This document shows, piece after piece, positions 33,162-42,537 of a stretch of DNA of 64,000 bases. The position numbers and the translations under genes were made by a program. Position 1 is the first letter of the stretch, and the number at the start of each line of letters is the position of its first letter. Location: contig JAHCML010000003.1 in the NCBI GenBank assembly GCA_019192455.1, forward strand, positions 683,201 through 747,200. Reading direction: 5' to 3'. The DNA comes from Alphaproteobacteria bacterium SS10 (GTDB lineage Bacteria > Pseudomonadota > Alphaproteobacteria > TMED2). The notes beneath the pieces were generated by a model. The model was not told where the DNA came from. It did not search any database and saw only the letters and a program-made list of their open reading frames with translations.

Positions 33162-33205
33162 CTACGTCTTGGGTTTCAACCTTTTAGGCACCTTTATCCA
33201 CAAAC

Positions 33206-34660
33206 ATGTCCCCAACGAATGACGCGCTGATGGGTGGCTATCAGCCGGGCACCAGCTATTGCGAGATGACCGCGCAGAACCGCGCCGGCGATGCCGGCAT
33301 GGCGGCGCTAATGGCTCGCCTGCAGAACCTCTCAATTGAAGAGCTTCAGACCCGCGCTGGCCGTGTGGATCGGGAGTTCTACAATCTGGGCATTACCTTC
33401 ACGGTTTACTCCGAAGCGGACGCCATTGACCGGGTGCTGCCCTTCGATGTGGTGCCACGGGTTCTGACGGCGAAGGAATGGGATGTGCTGGAGGCTGGCG
33501 TGGTCCAGCGGGTCGCCGCTATCAATGCCTTCCTCACCGATATTTATAGTGATCGCAAGATCTTAGCTGATGGTGTGGTGCCGTCGGACCTGGTCCTGCA
33601 AAACAAGAATTACCGCCCCGCGGCGGAAGGCGTGAAGGTACCCCACAACGCCTATGTGAACATCTGCGGTATTGATTTGATCCGCGATGCTGACGGTATC
33701 TTCCGCGTGCTTGAGGACAATGCCCGCACGCCGTCCGGTGTCTCATACGTTATTGAGAACCGGCACATGATGTTGCGGGTCTTCGCCGACCTGTTTGGCG
33801 ATACCGGTGTACGTGCGGTTGATGACTACGGCATGCAGCTGCACCGGGCGATGACTGAGATGGTGCCAGCCGAGACTGTCGACCCCTCCGTCGTACTTCT
33901 ATCCCCAGGCATCTATAACTCCGCGTTTTTCGAGCATGTGTTCCTGGCCCGCGAAATGGGTGTCGCCCTGGTTGAAGGGCGCGATCTGTTCGTTGCGGAA
34001 GATGATTGTGTCTACATGAACACCATCGGCGGTGCCGAGCGCGTACACGCTATCTATCGACGGGTTGATGATGACTTCCTCGACCCAGAGGTCTTCCGGG
34101 AAGACAGCCTACTGGGCGTGCCCGGCTTGGTTCGCGCCTGGCGGGCGGGCAAGGTTGCCATTGCCAATGCAATCGGGACCGGCGTCGCGGATGATAAGGC
34201 GATCTACGCCTATATGCCCCGGATCATTAAGTACTACCTGGACCAAGACGCGATCCTGCCGAATGTAGAAACCCACCTTTGTCGTGAGGTTGAGGGGCTG
34301 CAATACACCCTCGATAATCTCGCGGATTTGGTTGTTAAGCCGGTGGGCGAGAGCGGCGGCTACGGCATGTTGATCGGGCCTAAATCAACCGCCGAAGAGG
34401 TTGAGGAATTCCGCGCTAAGCTGCAGGCGGACCCCGCCAATTACATCAGCCAGCCAACCATTGACCTATCGGTGTCACCAACCGTGACCCAGGATGGCCT
34501 GCGTCCGCGCCATGTGGATCTGCGGCCCTTCGCGATTACGGGGGAGAGCACCTGGGTGCTGCCTGGCGGCCTAACCCGCGTTGCGTTGAAAGAGGGCTCA
34601 CTGGTGGTGAATTCCAGCCAGGGCGGCGGGTCAAAAGACACGTGGGTGCTGAACCAATGA
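33206..34660 (+). CDS. Stand-alone circularly permuted ATP-grasp protein
   Basis: A 484-residue member of the circularly permuted ATP-grasp (DUF404/407) family. Typical stretches are VDREFYNLGITFTVYSE, LEDNARTPSGVSYVIENR, SAFFEHVFLAREMGVALVEG, VAIANAIGTGVADDKAIYAY and VVKPVGESGGYGMLIGP, the last a Gly-rich nucleotide-loop. It is a paralogue of the ATP-grasp half of the 29578-32160 protein, but without the attached alpha-E domain. It overlaps the alpha-E gene that follows by ATGA. Predicted to be cytoplasmic; substrate unknown. Confidence 0.9.
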   Translation: MSPTNDALMGGYQPGTSYCEMTAQNRAGDAGMAALMARLQNLSIEELQTRAGRVDREFYNLGITFTVYSEADAIDRVLPFDVVPRVLTAKEWDVLEAGVVQRVAAINAFLTDIYSDRKILADGVVPSDLVLQNKNYRPAAEGVKVPHNAYVNICGIDLIRDADGIFRVLEDNARTPSGVSYVIENRHMMLRVFADLFGDTGVRAVDDYGMQLHRAMTEMVPAETVDPSVVLLSPGIYNSAFFEHVFLAREMGVALVEGRDLFVAEDDCVYMNTIGGAERVHAIYRRVDDDFLDPEVFREDSLLGVPGLVRAWRAGKVAIANAIGTGVADDKAIYAYMPRIIKYYLDQDAILPNVETHLCREVEGLQYTLDNLADLVVKPVGESGGYGMLIGPKSTAEEVEEFRAKLQADPANYISQPTIDLSVSPTVTQDGLRPRHVDLRPFAITGESTWVLPGGLTRVALKEGSLVVNSSQGGGSKDTWVLNQ

Positions 34661-35682
34661 ACCAGCATCAGGCGTACATAACCGAGGCGAACGCCTCACC
34701 GATTGAGGCCGGAAACCGCAACCGCTTCCTGCTTGCCCGCTATGCTGAGGCCCTGCTGTGGCTCGGCCGGTATGTTGAGCGGGCCGAGAGCACGGCACGC
34801 CTGCTGTCGGTTACCCATACCTTCAGCCAGCACAATTCCAGCAATACCAGCTGGCAATCGGTGGTCAGCCTGAACGCGGATGATGAGCGGTTTAAGGCTA
34901 CCCACCCGGTCCTAACCCAGGAGGCGGTGAAGCACTTCTACCTGCTGGATAGTGAGAACCCATCCTCCATCCTCTCCACGGTGCGTAACGCGCGGGAGAA
35001 TGCACGGACCCTGCGCCCGGTCTTGTCTAGTGAGGTTTGGACTCAGCTGAACGTCTTCTACAACCGGATGGCGGTGCTGCGCCCCCTCGATATCGCTGAC
35101 AACAATGTCGTCAGCATCTGCAACTTTGTTCGGGAGAGCTGCCAAAGCCATACCGGCATCGCCGATGGCACCTTCCCGCGCGATCAGGGCTGGTCGTTCT
35201 ATCGGCTCGGCAAGTTTTTGGAGCGGGCGGATCAGATTACCCGCCTCGTGGACATCAAGTATCACATCCTGCTGCCCCGGGTTGAGGATGTGGGCACCGC
35301 TGTCGATGTCTCACAATGGCAGGCATTGCTGCGCGCGGCCGCTGGATACCACGCCTTCCGTCGGGCCCATCCACGTGGCATTGATCCGCTGACCGTCGCT
35401 GGTTTCTTGTTGGTTAACAACAGCTTCCCGCGCTCGCTTAGCTTCTGCACGACGCGGCTTGATAACCTGTTGAACGATCTTCGCATGCAGTACGGCCTGC
35501 GTGGTGGTGGTAAGGCGCTTGAGGTCATTGATGAGATGCGCGCTGCCATTGCGTCCCGCGGGATCGATGTGATCGTCGCCGATGGCCTGCATGAGTATCT
35601 GGACTGGGTGCAGTCCCGGCTGATCGACATCACCGATAGCCTCTATGACGATTTCTTCCGTCCAACCCCGCAGCAGGCCTGA
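34657..35682 (+). CDS. Stand-alone alpha-E domain protein
   Basis: A 341-residue all-helical alpha-E (DUF403) protein, starting LLARYAEALLWLGRYVERAEST, the family signature. I start at ATG 34657, which overlaps the stop of the ATP-grasp gene, rather than an in-frame start at 34642. Alpha-E proteins are always found with permuted ATP-grasp genes and are thought to help them, but their activity is not known. Here the pair ATP-grasp + alpha-E repeats, as separate chains, what the 860-residue protein carries in one. Confidence 0.9.
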   Translation: MNQHQAYITEANASPIEAGNRNRFLLARYAEALLWLGRYVERAESTARLLSVTHTFSQHNSSNTSWQSVVSLNADDERFKATHPVLTQEAVKHFYLLDSENPSSILSTVRNARENARTLRPVLSSEVWTQLNVFYNRMAVLRPLDIADNNVVSICNFVRESCQSHTGIADGTFPRDQGWSFYRLGKFLERADQITRLVDIKYHILLPRVEDVGTAVDVSQWQALLRAAAGYHAFRRAHPRGIDPLTVAGFLLVNNSFPRSLSFCTTRLDNLLNDLRMQYGLRGGGKALEVIDEMRAAIASRGIDVIVADGLHEYLDWVQSRLIDITDSLYDDFFRPTPQQA

Positions 35683-35689
35683 TCAAGCC

Positions 35690-37585
35690 ATGCTCGCCTT
35701 GCGCCATGCCTGTATCGGCCTGATTGGGCTGTTGCTGCTGTTCTCACCCATGGCAGCCTGGGCGCTGGATTATGAGTTGCGGGTAACCGGCCTCGACCAG
35801 CTCGCCGCTGATGATCTCCACGCACTTCAAGATGGTGCGGCACAAGATCCAGGGGCGCTCGCCGACAGCATCTCACAGCTAATCCTTGATGCTGTTCTGC
35901 TCGAACAATTGCGCGGTGAGGGGGCGCCCAGCCTCTTCGCCCTAAACCGGCGCGCTGAGAATGATGTCGACCGCGTGCAGGCGGTAATGCGTTCCCAGGG
36001 CTTCTACAGCGCCCGTGTCGCCATTGAGGTGTTGAGCGGCGAGCCCACCGATGGCGAAGAAGCGCCCTTGCCGGTAGCGGAGATTGAGGTAACGCCCGGG
36101 CCACAATACAGCATCGCCGCCGTTCTGATTGAGAACCCAGACGGGACCCTGCTCAACTTGGTTGAGGCCGATAGCCTGCCGTTAAAACCTGGCCAGCCCG
36201 CGTTATCGGCATCGGTCTTGGCGGCGGAGCCTCTCGGTGTGCAGCAGTTGCGGGCGCAGGGCCATGCGCTCGCCACCAGCACCAAACGCCGGGTAACGGT
36301 AAATCGTGAAACCCAGGCGCTAACGGTGCGTTATCGCTATCGCCCTGGCCCGCTGGTTCGCTTTGGTGAGGTCACCGTCAAAGGTTTGGAAGAGGTTGGG
36401 GAAGCCGCGGTTCGTAAGCGAATCACCGTTGAAACGGGCGCTCTGTTCAACCCGACGGTGCTCGGCAAAACTCGTTCTGGCGTGAGCGGTCTTGGCACCT
36501 TCGATAGTGTGACTGCGCGCCTGGTTGGAATGGACGCCGTTGATCCAGAGGCCGATGAAGTGACCCTGCCGGTTGAGGTAGTGGTTGAGGAGCGGGCCTT
36601 CCGCACCATTGGTGGTGCGGTCACCCTATCGACCGATGAGGGTTTTGGCGCCGAGGCGCGATGGTCGCATCGCAATATCCTGGGTGAGGCCGAGCGGTTG
36701 GAGGTTATCACCAATGTTGGTCGCATTGGGGCGCCGGATGCCCGGGGCATCGATTACGGCATCGCCACCGATCTGCGGAAACCAGATTTTCTGATGGTTG
36801 ATCAGGATCTAATCGTGGGGGCCACGGCCGAAGTTGAGGCGCCGGATGCGTTTGAGCGCCAAGCCATCGAACTACGGGCTTCGATTGAGCGGCCGCTGTT
36901 TGAGGTCGCTGATTTCAGCACCGGCGTGACCCTGGCGTTTGAGGATGTGAAGGATAATGATGATGAGGATGGTGAGCAGTTCGTCACGCTCGCTTTTCCC
37001 AACACGCTTAGCTTCGACCGGACCGATGACCTTTTGGACCCAACCGAGGGTTATGCCGTCGATTTCACGCTTGAGCCGGTGCTGACCGTCAATGATGTGG
37101 GGTCGTCCTACTTCATCATGGGGACGACAGGCCGAACCTTCTGGAGCCCATTTGAGAGCAATCGCCTGATCCTTGCCGGTCGTGCCGGGCTGGGCGCCAT
37201 AGCTGGCGCTGATGTGGATGATATCCCCGCCAACCGCCGCTTTTTCTCAGGTGGTGATGGATCGGTTCGGGGCTATGCATTTCAGGCGGTTGGTCCCCGG
37301 GATGATGACAATGACCCAAGCGGCGGCCGCTCGGTCTTTGAGATTGGAACCGAGGCACGCATCCGCATTACCGACACAATCGGTGTGGTACCGTTCATTG
37401 ATGCTGGGATCGTAACGGAGGAGAGCTTCGTTGATTTCAGTGAGGATATGCGGGTTGGTACGGGCCTTGGCCTTCGTTACTTCACCGGTTTTGGGCCCTT
37501 GCGGGTTGATGTCGGTGTCCCGGTTAATCCAGATGATGACGATGACGCCTTCCAGGTCTATTTCAGTCTGGGTCAGGCATTCTAG
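35690..37585 (+). CDS. tamA: Outer-membrane translocation and assembly protein TamA
   Basis: A 631-residue BamA-superfamily protein. A signal peptide (residues 1-25: LRHACIGLIGLLLLFSPMAAW, ending AL-D) precedes three POTRA-like repeats (to about 270; for example VRFGEVTVKGLEEVGEAAVRKR) and a C-terminal 16-strand barrel (about 280-631) ending in Phe. It contains the VRGY motif (GGDGSVRGYAFQ) and the final beta-signal. I start at 35690, at the signal peptide and 7 bases after the alpha-E stop. With TamB, encoded next, it forms the TAM complex that spans the periplasm and inserts outer-membrane proteins or moves lipids. Tight spacing suggests it is transcribed with the ATP-grasp cluster. Confidence 0.85.
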   Translation: MLALRHACIGLIGLLLLFSPMAAWALDYELRVTGLDQLAADDLHALQDGAAQDPGALADSISQLILDAVLLEQLRGEGAPSLFALNRRAENDVDRVQAVMRSQGFYSARVAIEVLSGEPTDGEEAPLPVAEIEVTPGPQYSIAAVLIENPDGTLLNLVEADSLPLKPGQPALSASVLAAEPLGVQQLRAQGHALATSTKRRVTVNRETQALTVRYRYRPGPLVRFGEVTVKGLEEVGEAAVRKRITVETGALFNPTVLGKTRSGVSGLGTFDSVTARLVGMDAVDPEADEVTLPVEVVVEERAFRTIGGAVTLSTDEGFGAEARWSHRNILGEAERLEVITNVGRIGAPDARGIDYGIATDLRKPDFLMVDQDLIVGATAEVEAPDAFERQAIELRASIERPLFEVADFSTGVTLAFEDVKDNDDEDGEQFVTLAFPNTLSFDRTDDLLDPTEGYAVDFTLEPVLTVNDVGSSYFIMGTTGRTFWSPFESNRLILAGRAGLGAIAGADVDDIPANRRFFSGGDGSVRGYAFQAVGPRDDDNDPSGGRSVFEIGTEARIRITDTIGVVPFIDAGIVTEESFVDFSEDMRVGTGLGLRYFTGFGPLRVDVGVPVNPDDDDDAFQVYFSLGQAF

Positions 37586-37652
37586 GGCAGGCAGTTGATA
37601 GGCCGATCCATTCGCCGTGACCGCGAATGACCGGCCTTATGTGACCAAACCA

Positions 37653-40600
37653 ATGACAGACACGACCTCTCAATCCGCCAAACCAAAGCGGCGCTGGCTA
37701 CGCGCGCTGATCGCCTTGCTGATGCTCGCGATTGCCTTGCCGGTGCTGATACTGGCCTGGCTGGCGACCGATCATGGCCGGGACACAGCAATTGGTTGGG
37801 GCGTGACCACAGCCGCAGAAGCGGGCCTGACGATCGAGCTGGCGGGTGTTGAAGGCGGCCTGTTCGACCGGCTGGAGATCGGGTCGGTAACCGTTGAAAA
37901 CGGTGTTGAGCCGTTGTTTCAAGGGCAAGCCCTCATCCTTGATTGGCGCCCGTCAGCTCTGCTGCTCGGTAGCCTCTCCGTTCAGGAGTTAGCAGCAGCT
38001 AGTCTGTCCTTGGCCCTGCCTGACAGGGACGGCGCACCCAAAGAGCCCAAAAGCTTAGCTGAACAGCTAGGGGCTCTGGATAAGCTAGCCGGTGGCGACT
38101 TGCTGCCGATCGATATCCGGCTGGAGCGGTTGGGCCTGAAGCAGGTTGATCTCCTGGCCGCGGGTGAACGGGTGGTTGCCATATCGGCATCTGGTAGCGC
38201 CTCAATCGCAGGTGACCTATCCCAGCCATCGACCATCCGCCTTGAGGCGGTGGAGGTAGATGGCCCGGCGACGGCTTCAATCGATGTCGCCCTTGATCCA
38301 TCGGCAGCAGAGTTTCATGCCGCCATACAGGCAAGTTTCCCCAATGGTCGGTTGCTCGGGGCCTTCTTAGGTTCACCGCAGCCGCTCGACCTGTCTCTGG
38401 AAGGTACGGGCGATCTGAATAGCTGGGCCGGACAGCTTCGCGCCGACGCGCCCGGACTGGTGACAGTATCCAGCCCAATTGCCGTGACGCGTCAGGATGG
38501 GCAGGTCGGTTTGCGGCTTGAGCCTAAGGTGAGCGGCCTCGCCGTGGCCGATGATCGTGTGGCTGCCCTCTTGGGCCCAGAACCCTCAGCGGTTCTATCC
38601 ATGGCTTTTGCCGATGATGCCCTGATCCTTGATGAGCTTTCGGCCTCGACCTCTGCATTCAAGCTTGAGGGGCGTGGGCAGCTCAACACCGATGCATTGG
38701 AGGCGAGTGAGCTATCCGTGACCCTGACCGGTCAGCCGAGCGGTAACGGTTATGGCTTTGCCCCTGGAGTTTCCTGGGCCTCTCTCGGCGCTGAACTTTT
38801 GCTGCAGGAAAAGGCCCTAAACATCGCTTTGAACGCCGTTCAACTTCGGGCTGATGAGGTAGGGCAGGGTAACGCCTCATTCGCCATCACCGCCGATTTG
38901 GAGCAGGCGGATTTGACCGCGGGTATTGTGCCTGCTGACTGGGTCCTGTCACTGGCTGAGATCGACCTAATCAATGACGCCGTTGAGGTGCCCGACCAGG
39001 TGATCGTGGAAGGTGATCTTCAGCTGGGCCCCAGCATCGATACGGTCCGCCTGTCTATCGATCCCATCGATCTATTTGGTGGTGCCTTGGTTGCCTCAGC
39101 AGCGGTGGAGAATGGTGTTCCAACCCAAGCTAACATCCAGGCTGACGGCGTTGATCTTGCGGATGTCGGCGCGGTGGTTCCTGGCGGCTTACCACTTACT
39201 GGGCAGATCGGTTTATCGGTTGCCTTGGGGCTAACCGACACCGCCCCTGGATTGCTCGCCGATATCTCGGTGTCAGATGCCGTTTATGAGAGCGAACAGC
39301 TGGCCGCGCTATTGGGTTCCCATCCGATTTTGACAGTTGATTGGCCAGATGCGGTACAGGTTAAAAATTTAAATAATATCAGCAAGTTGCGCGCCCATTT
39401 TGAGGCGGAAAAACTAGCCGCAACGATCTTGCCAAGGGCGTTGGGTGGCGATGGGCAACGGGTGGATGTCAGCCTGACAATTGACGACCTCGCCATCCTC
39501 TCCGAAAGCCTAAATGGCGCCCTGACCATGGCCGGGGAGATCGGCCATCAAAATGGCGATCTAAGCATTGAGATGGGCCAGCCTGTTGGGGAGGCGATCA
39601 CCGCAGCCGGGCGTAGGATCACCGATCAAGTGCTCTCGATTTCTGCGAATCTCGACTCGCAAGCTATTGAAAACGCCTCGTTCTCAGCCATGGTTTCCGA
39701 GGTGCCGGTTGTGCTGGCCGCTGAGGATATCACCCTTGCTAATGGTGCTTTGACACTCCCTGATGTTTCTCTCTCTGTTGAGAGTCTCGTCGCGCAAGCT
39801 TCTGGTTTGATTGAGTTTTCTGGTCCGCTTGCTGTTGATGTGAATGTCCGGGGCGATACGCTGAAACCGCTCGGGCGTTTGGCCGGGGTTGAGGGGTTAG
39901 ATGGGCGCCTCGACCTGGTGGCGTCGGTTGGCGGTAACGCGCAGGCGCCATCGGTTCAGATTGAGTTGCGGGATAACGATGTCTTGCTCAACGGGCAGGG
40001 CCTGGAACGCTTGCGTGGCCAGGTCTCAGCCAGCGCGGATGGGGGCGGGAATTCCCTGCAGCTGAATATCGAAGCTGGCGGTGTCGGCATCGGTCCGCGC
40101 TTTGATCAACTAGCCCTCGCCATGGTGGCTAATCAACGTCAGGCGGGCGCGGATAGTTTGATCGAGATTACCTCGCTCGATGCCCAGCTTGGTGACCTGC
40201 CATTGGGGCTGGCGGCTGCAACCTCGATCACCCTTGCCGGGGCCAATATCACGCTGGCACCGACAACCATTTCCGTCGCTCAGGTGCCGATCAATCTGGA
40301 TGGTCAGTACGGCCCCGAGGCGGTTAGGGCTTCGCTGACAATGCCCGATACCGACATCGAGTTGTTGGCAGAGCATCTAGGCCTGCCGGATGTGCTTGGC
40401 ACAATCGGGTTTGAGACTGCTCTGGAGGTCACCAGAAGCAACGCCTCGGCCAGCAGCTCGCTTCGTTTGGACGGGGTTTCGCTAACTGGGGAGGTTGGTG
40501 ATGTGCTGGCGCCCTACAGCTTTAGTGCCGATATGGGCTGGGACGGATCTGATATCACCATCGCGGCGAGTGGCCAGGATACCAATGGCGCCCTGCCGTT

Positions 40601-41945
40601 AATGGTATCGGCGAACCTGCCCGCCCAGCTTAAGCGCAGCGCCCAGGCGGTAATGGCGGGGATTGAGCTGCCGGACCCGTTACCACTTGATGCATCGGTG
40701 ACGGGGCAGTTCGCGCTCAATCTGCTGAACCAGATTGCCGAGGCTGATGGGCATCGCCTGGATGGTCAGCTGGGCATTGATCTGACCGTTGGTGGCGATT
40801 TGGCTTCCCCTGTTTTCGGTGGCGGTATCCAGTTGGATCAGGCCTCCTATCTGAACCTGATCCACGGTGTTCGCTTGGATCAGATCAACGGCTCAATCAG
40901 CGGATCAGAGCGCGGGCTGATTATCGACAACCTGACGGCACAGGCCGGCGGTGGTGGTGATTTGGCGGGTGAGGGGCGCCTCGGCTTTGATGAGGAGAGC
41001 GCGCTTGAGTTCAGCCTGGACTTTAACCAGGCCAAGCTGCTCGAGAGTGATTTGGCTGACGCCACCCTGGATGGTGAGCTCAACCTCAATGGCACGCTGA
41101 CCGACCATAGGTTGGCGGGCACCCTCAACATCACCGAGGCAGAGATACGTATCCCGAAGCGCCTGCCAAGCAGCGTTGCAACCATTGAGGTTGAGGAAGA
41201 GGTCACCGAGCAAACGCCGGTACCGGAGGAAGAGGTAAGCCCAATCAATACCGAGCTTGATCTGGCTATCCGCGCGCCGGGCCGGGTCTATATCCGTGGG
41301 CTTGGCCTGGACTTAGAGGTTGGCGGTGGCGTCGATATTGGCGGCACGGCTGCCGAACCGGTGGTTGAGGGGCGGTTTGACCTCTTGCAAGGGCGGCTCG
41401 ATGTGGCCGGTCAGAACTGGAGCTTTGATGAGGGCGGGTTAAGCCTCAACGCCGATGGTTCACCGCCGGAGTTGGATGTGGTTGCATCCCGCCCAGCCGG
41501 GGAGATTACGGCCAAGATCACCGTCTCTGGCTCGGTGGCCCAACCATCGATTGAGCTAACATCAGAGCCGGTGCTGCCCCAGGGGGAGATTGCGTCACGC
41601 ATCTTGTTTGGCACCGACAGTGCCAATCTGAGTGCGGTTCAGGCGGTACAGGCGACCGAGCTGATCGCCAGCTTGCGCGGCAATAGCGGGCAAGGGGTGC
41701 TGGGCACCACACGCGACCTTCTCGGCATTGATGAGCTAAGCGTGGATCAGACCGAGAATGGCGCCAGCGTTCGGGCCGGTCGCTATATCAGCGACGGGGT
41801 CTTCGTCGGCGTTAATCAGGGCGTAGGCGATGCCACCAGTGAGGTGGAGGTTGAGGTCGATATCACCGACACAATCAAGTTCGAGGGTAAGACCGGCAAC
41901 CGCAATAACAACAGCGTTGGCGTCAGCATTGAGTGGGATTATTAA
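37653..41945 (+). CDS. tamB: Translocation and assembly module protein TamB
   Basis: A 1430-residue AsmA-like / TamB protein. A basic start (KPKRRWLR) and one membrane helix (ALIALLMLAIALPVLILAWLA, about residues 18-38) anchor it in the inner membrane. The rest is a very long beta-rich periplasmic stretch, and the conserved TamB domain (DUF490) occupies the last 350 residues, with PVVEGRFDLLQGRLDVAGQNW, IASRILFG and the end SVGVSIEWDY. It bridges to TamA in the outer membrane. The start is uncertain: a GTG at 37617 is in frame and neither has a good ribosome binding site. The 3' end overlaps the convergent HD gene by 4 bases, with no terminator in between. Confidence 0.88.
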   Translation: MTDTTSQSAKPKRRWLRALIALLMLAIALPVLILAWLATDHGRDTAIGWGVTTAAEAGLTIELAGVEGGLFDRLEIGSVTVENGVEPLFQGQALILDWRPSALLLGSLSVQELAAASLSLALPDRDGAPKEPKSLAEQLGALDKLAGGDLLPIDIRLERLGLKQVDLLAAGERVVAISASGSASIAGDLSQPSTIRLEAVEVDGPATASIDVALDPSAAEFHAAIQASFPNGRLLGAFLGSPQPLDLSLEGTGDLNSWAGQLRADAPGLVTVSSPIAVTRQDGQVGLRLEPKVSGLAVADDRVAALLGPEPSAVLSMAFADDALILDELSASTSAFKLEGRGQLNTDALEASELSVTLTGQPSGNGYGFAPGVSWASLGAELLLQEKALNIALNAVQLRADEVGQGNASFAITADLEQADLTAGIVPADWVLSLAEIDLINDAVEVPDQVIVEGDLQLGPSIDTVRLSIDPIDLFGGALVASAAVENGVPTQANIQADGVDLADVGAVVPGGLPLTGQIGLSVALGLTDTAPGLLADISVSDAVYESEQLAALLGSHPILTVDWPDAVQVKNLNNISKLRAHFEAEKLAATILPRALGGDGQRVDVSLTIDDLAILSESLNGALTMAGEIGHQNGDLSIEMGQPVGEAITAAGRRITDQVLSISANLDSQAIENASFSAMVSEVPVVLAAEDITLANGALTLPDVSLSVESLVAQASGLIEFSGPLAVDVNVRGDTLKPLGRLAGVEGLDGRLDLVASVGGNAQAPSVQIELRDNDVLLNGQGLERLRGQVSASADGGGNSLQLNIEAGGVGIGPRFDQLALAMVANQRQAGADSLIEITSLDAQLGDLPLGLAAATSITLAGANITLAPTTISVAQVPINLDGQYGPEAVRASLTMPDTDIELLAEHLGLPDVLGTIGFETALEVTRSNASASSSLRLDGVSLTGEVGDVLAPYSFSADMGWDGSDITIAASGQDTNGALPLMVSANLPAQLKRSAQAVMAGIELPDPLPLDASVTGQFALNLLNQIAEADGHRLDGQLGIDLTVGGDLASPVFGGGIQLDQASYLNLIHGVRLDQINGSISGSERGLIIDNLTAQAGGGGDLAGEGRLGFDEESALEFSLDFNQAKLLESDLADATLDGELNLNGTLTDHRLAGTLNITEAEIRIPKRLPSSVATIEVEEEVTEQTPVPEEEVSPINTELDLAIRAPGRVYIRGLGLDLEVGGGVDIGGTAAEPVVEGRFDLLQGRLDVAGQNWSFDEGGLSLNADGSPPELDVVASRPAGEITAKITVSGSVAQPSIELTSEPVLPQGEIASRILFGTDSANLSAVQAVQATELIASLRGNSGQGVLGTTRDLLGIDELSVDQTENGASVRAGRYISDGVFVGVNQGVGDATSEVEVEVDITDTIKFEGKTGNRNNNSVGVSIEWDY

Positions 41946-42535
41946 CTTACAAAGAAGCGATTAAACGCTTTGATAAAACTAGATTTTATAGATTCGGCTG
42001 GCGCTGGCTCTAGGTCGGCGAAAAACCCGTCTTGCGGCTTGCCAAAGAACTTCTCAGCTTCTTCGGCGCTGAATCCGGCCAGCTCCGTCGCTTCAAGATA
42101 GGCGGCGATTTGGTCGGCGCGCTTGATCGCCTTTGTCACCCGTTCCGGCAGGAGGGCGGGCAGGCCAAAGCGCAGATGGATCGCCTGTAAAAGTCGCTCT
42201 TCAAACTGTTTGTAGTCGATGCCAACGGCCCGCTTAAACGGGCTGATCAAATCGCCCACCACGTATTCCGGCGCATCGTGCAGCAGGGCGGCCAGGCGGT
42301 CCGCATCGCTCGCTTTGGGGTGGATATGCGGCAGGATATCAACGACCAGCAGGCTGTGTTGCGCCACCGTGAAGGCGTGGTCGCCTGAGGTTTGCCCATT
42401 CCAGCGGGCAACCCGCGCCAGACCATGGGCAATATCCTCAATCTCAATATCAACCGGTGAGGGGTCGATTAGGTCCAGGCGACGGCCGCTTAGCATCCGC
42501 TGCCAGGCCCGTTTGTTATCGACCCCACCGGCCAT
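41942..42535 (-). CDS. HD-domain phosphohydrolase, YfbR-like
   Basis: A 197-residue cytoplasmic HD-superfamily protein. His60, His86-Asp87 (LLHDAPE) and a later Asp in KRADQIA form the metal site, and PEYVVGDLISPFK after the HD pair is typical of the YfbR / 5'-deoxynucleotidase-like group. The start SGRRLDLIDPSP is shared by many alphaproteobacterial members. Likely a nucleotide phosphohydrolase. It begins 2 bases after the purB stop codon, so it is cotranscribed with a purine-synthesis gene, which fits a role in nucleotide metabolism. Confidence 0.82.
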   Translation of the reverse strand: MAGGVDNKRAWQRMLSGRRLDLIDPSPVDIEIEDIAHGLARVARWNGQTSGDHAFTVAQHSLLVVDILPHIHPKASDADRLAALLHDAPEYVVGDLISPFKRAVGIDYKQFEERLLQAIHLRFGLPALLPERVTKAIKRADQIAAYLEATELAGFSAEEAEKFFGKPQDGFFADLEPAPAESIKSSFIKAFNRFFVS

Positions 42536-42537
42536 GG

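Noticed and set aside
37116-37358. Minus-strand ORFs inside tamA and tamB
   Set aside because: No ribosome binding site, no family resemblance, and antisense composition.
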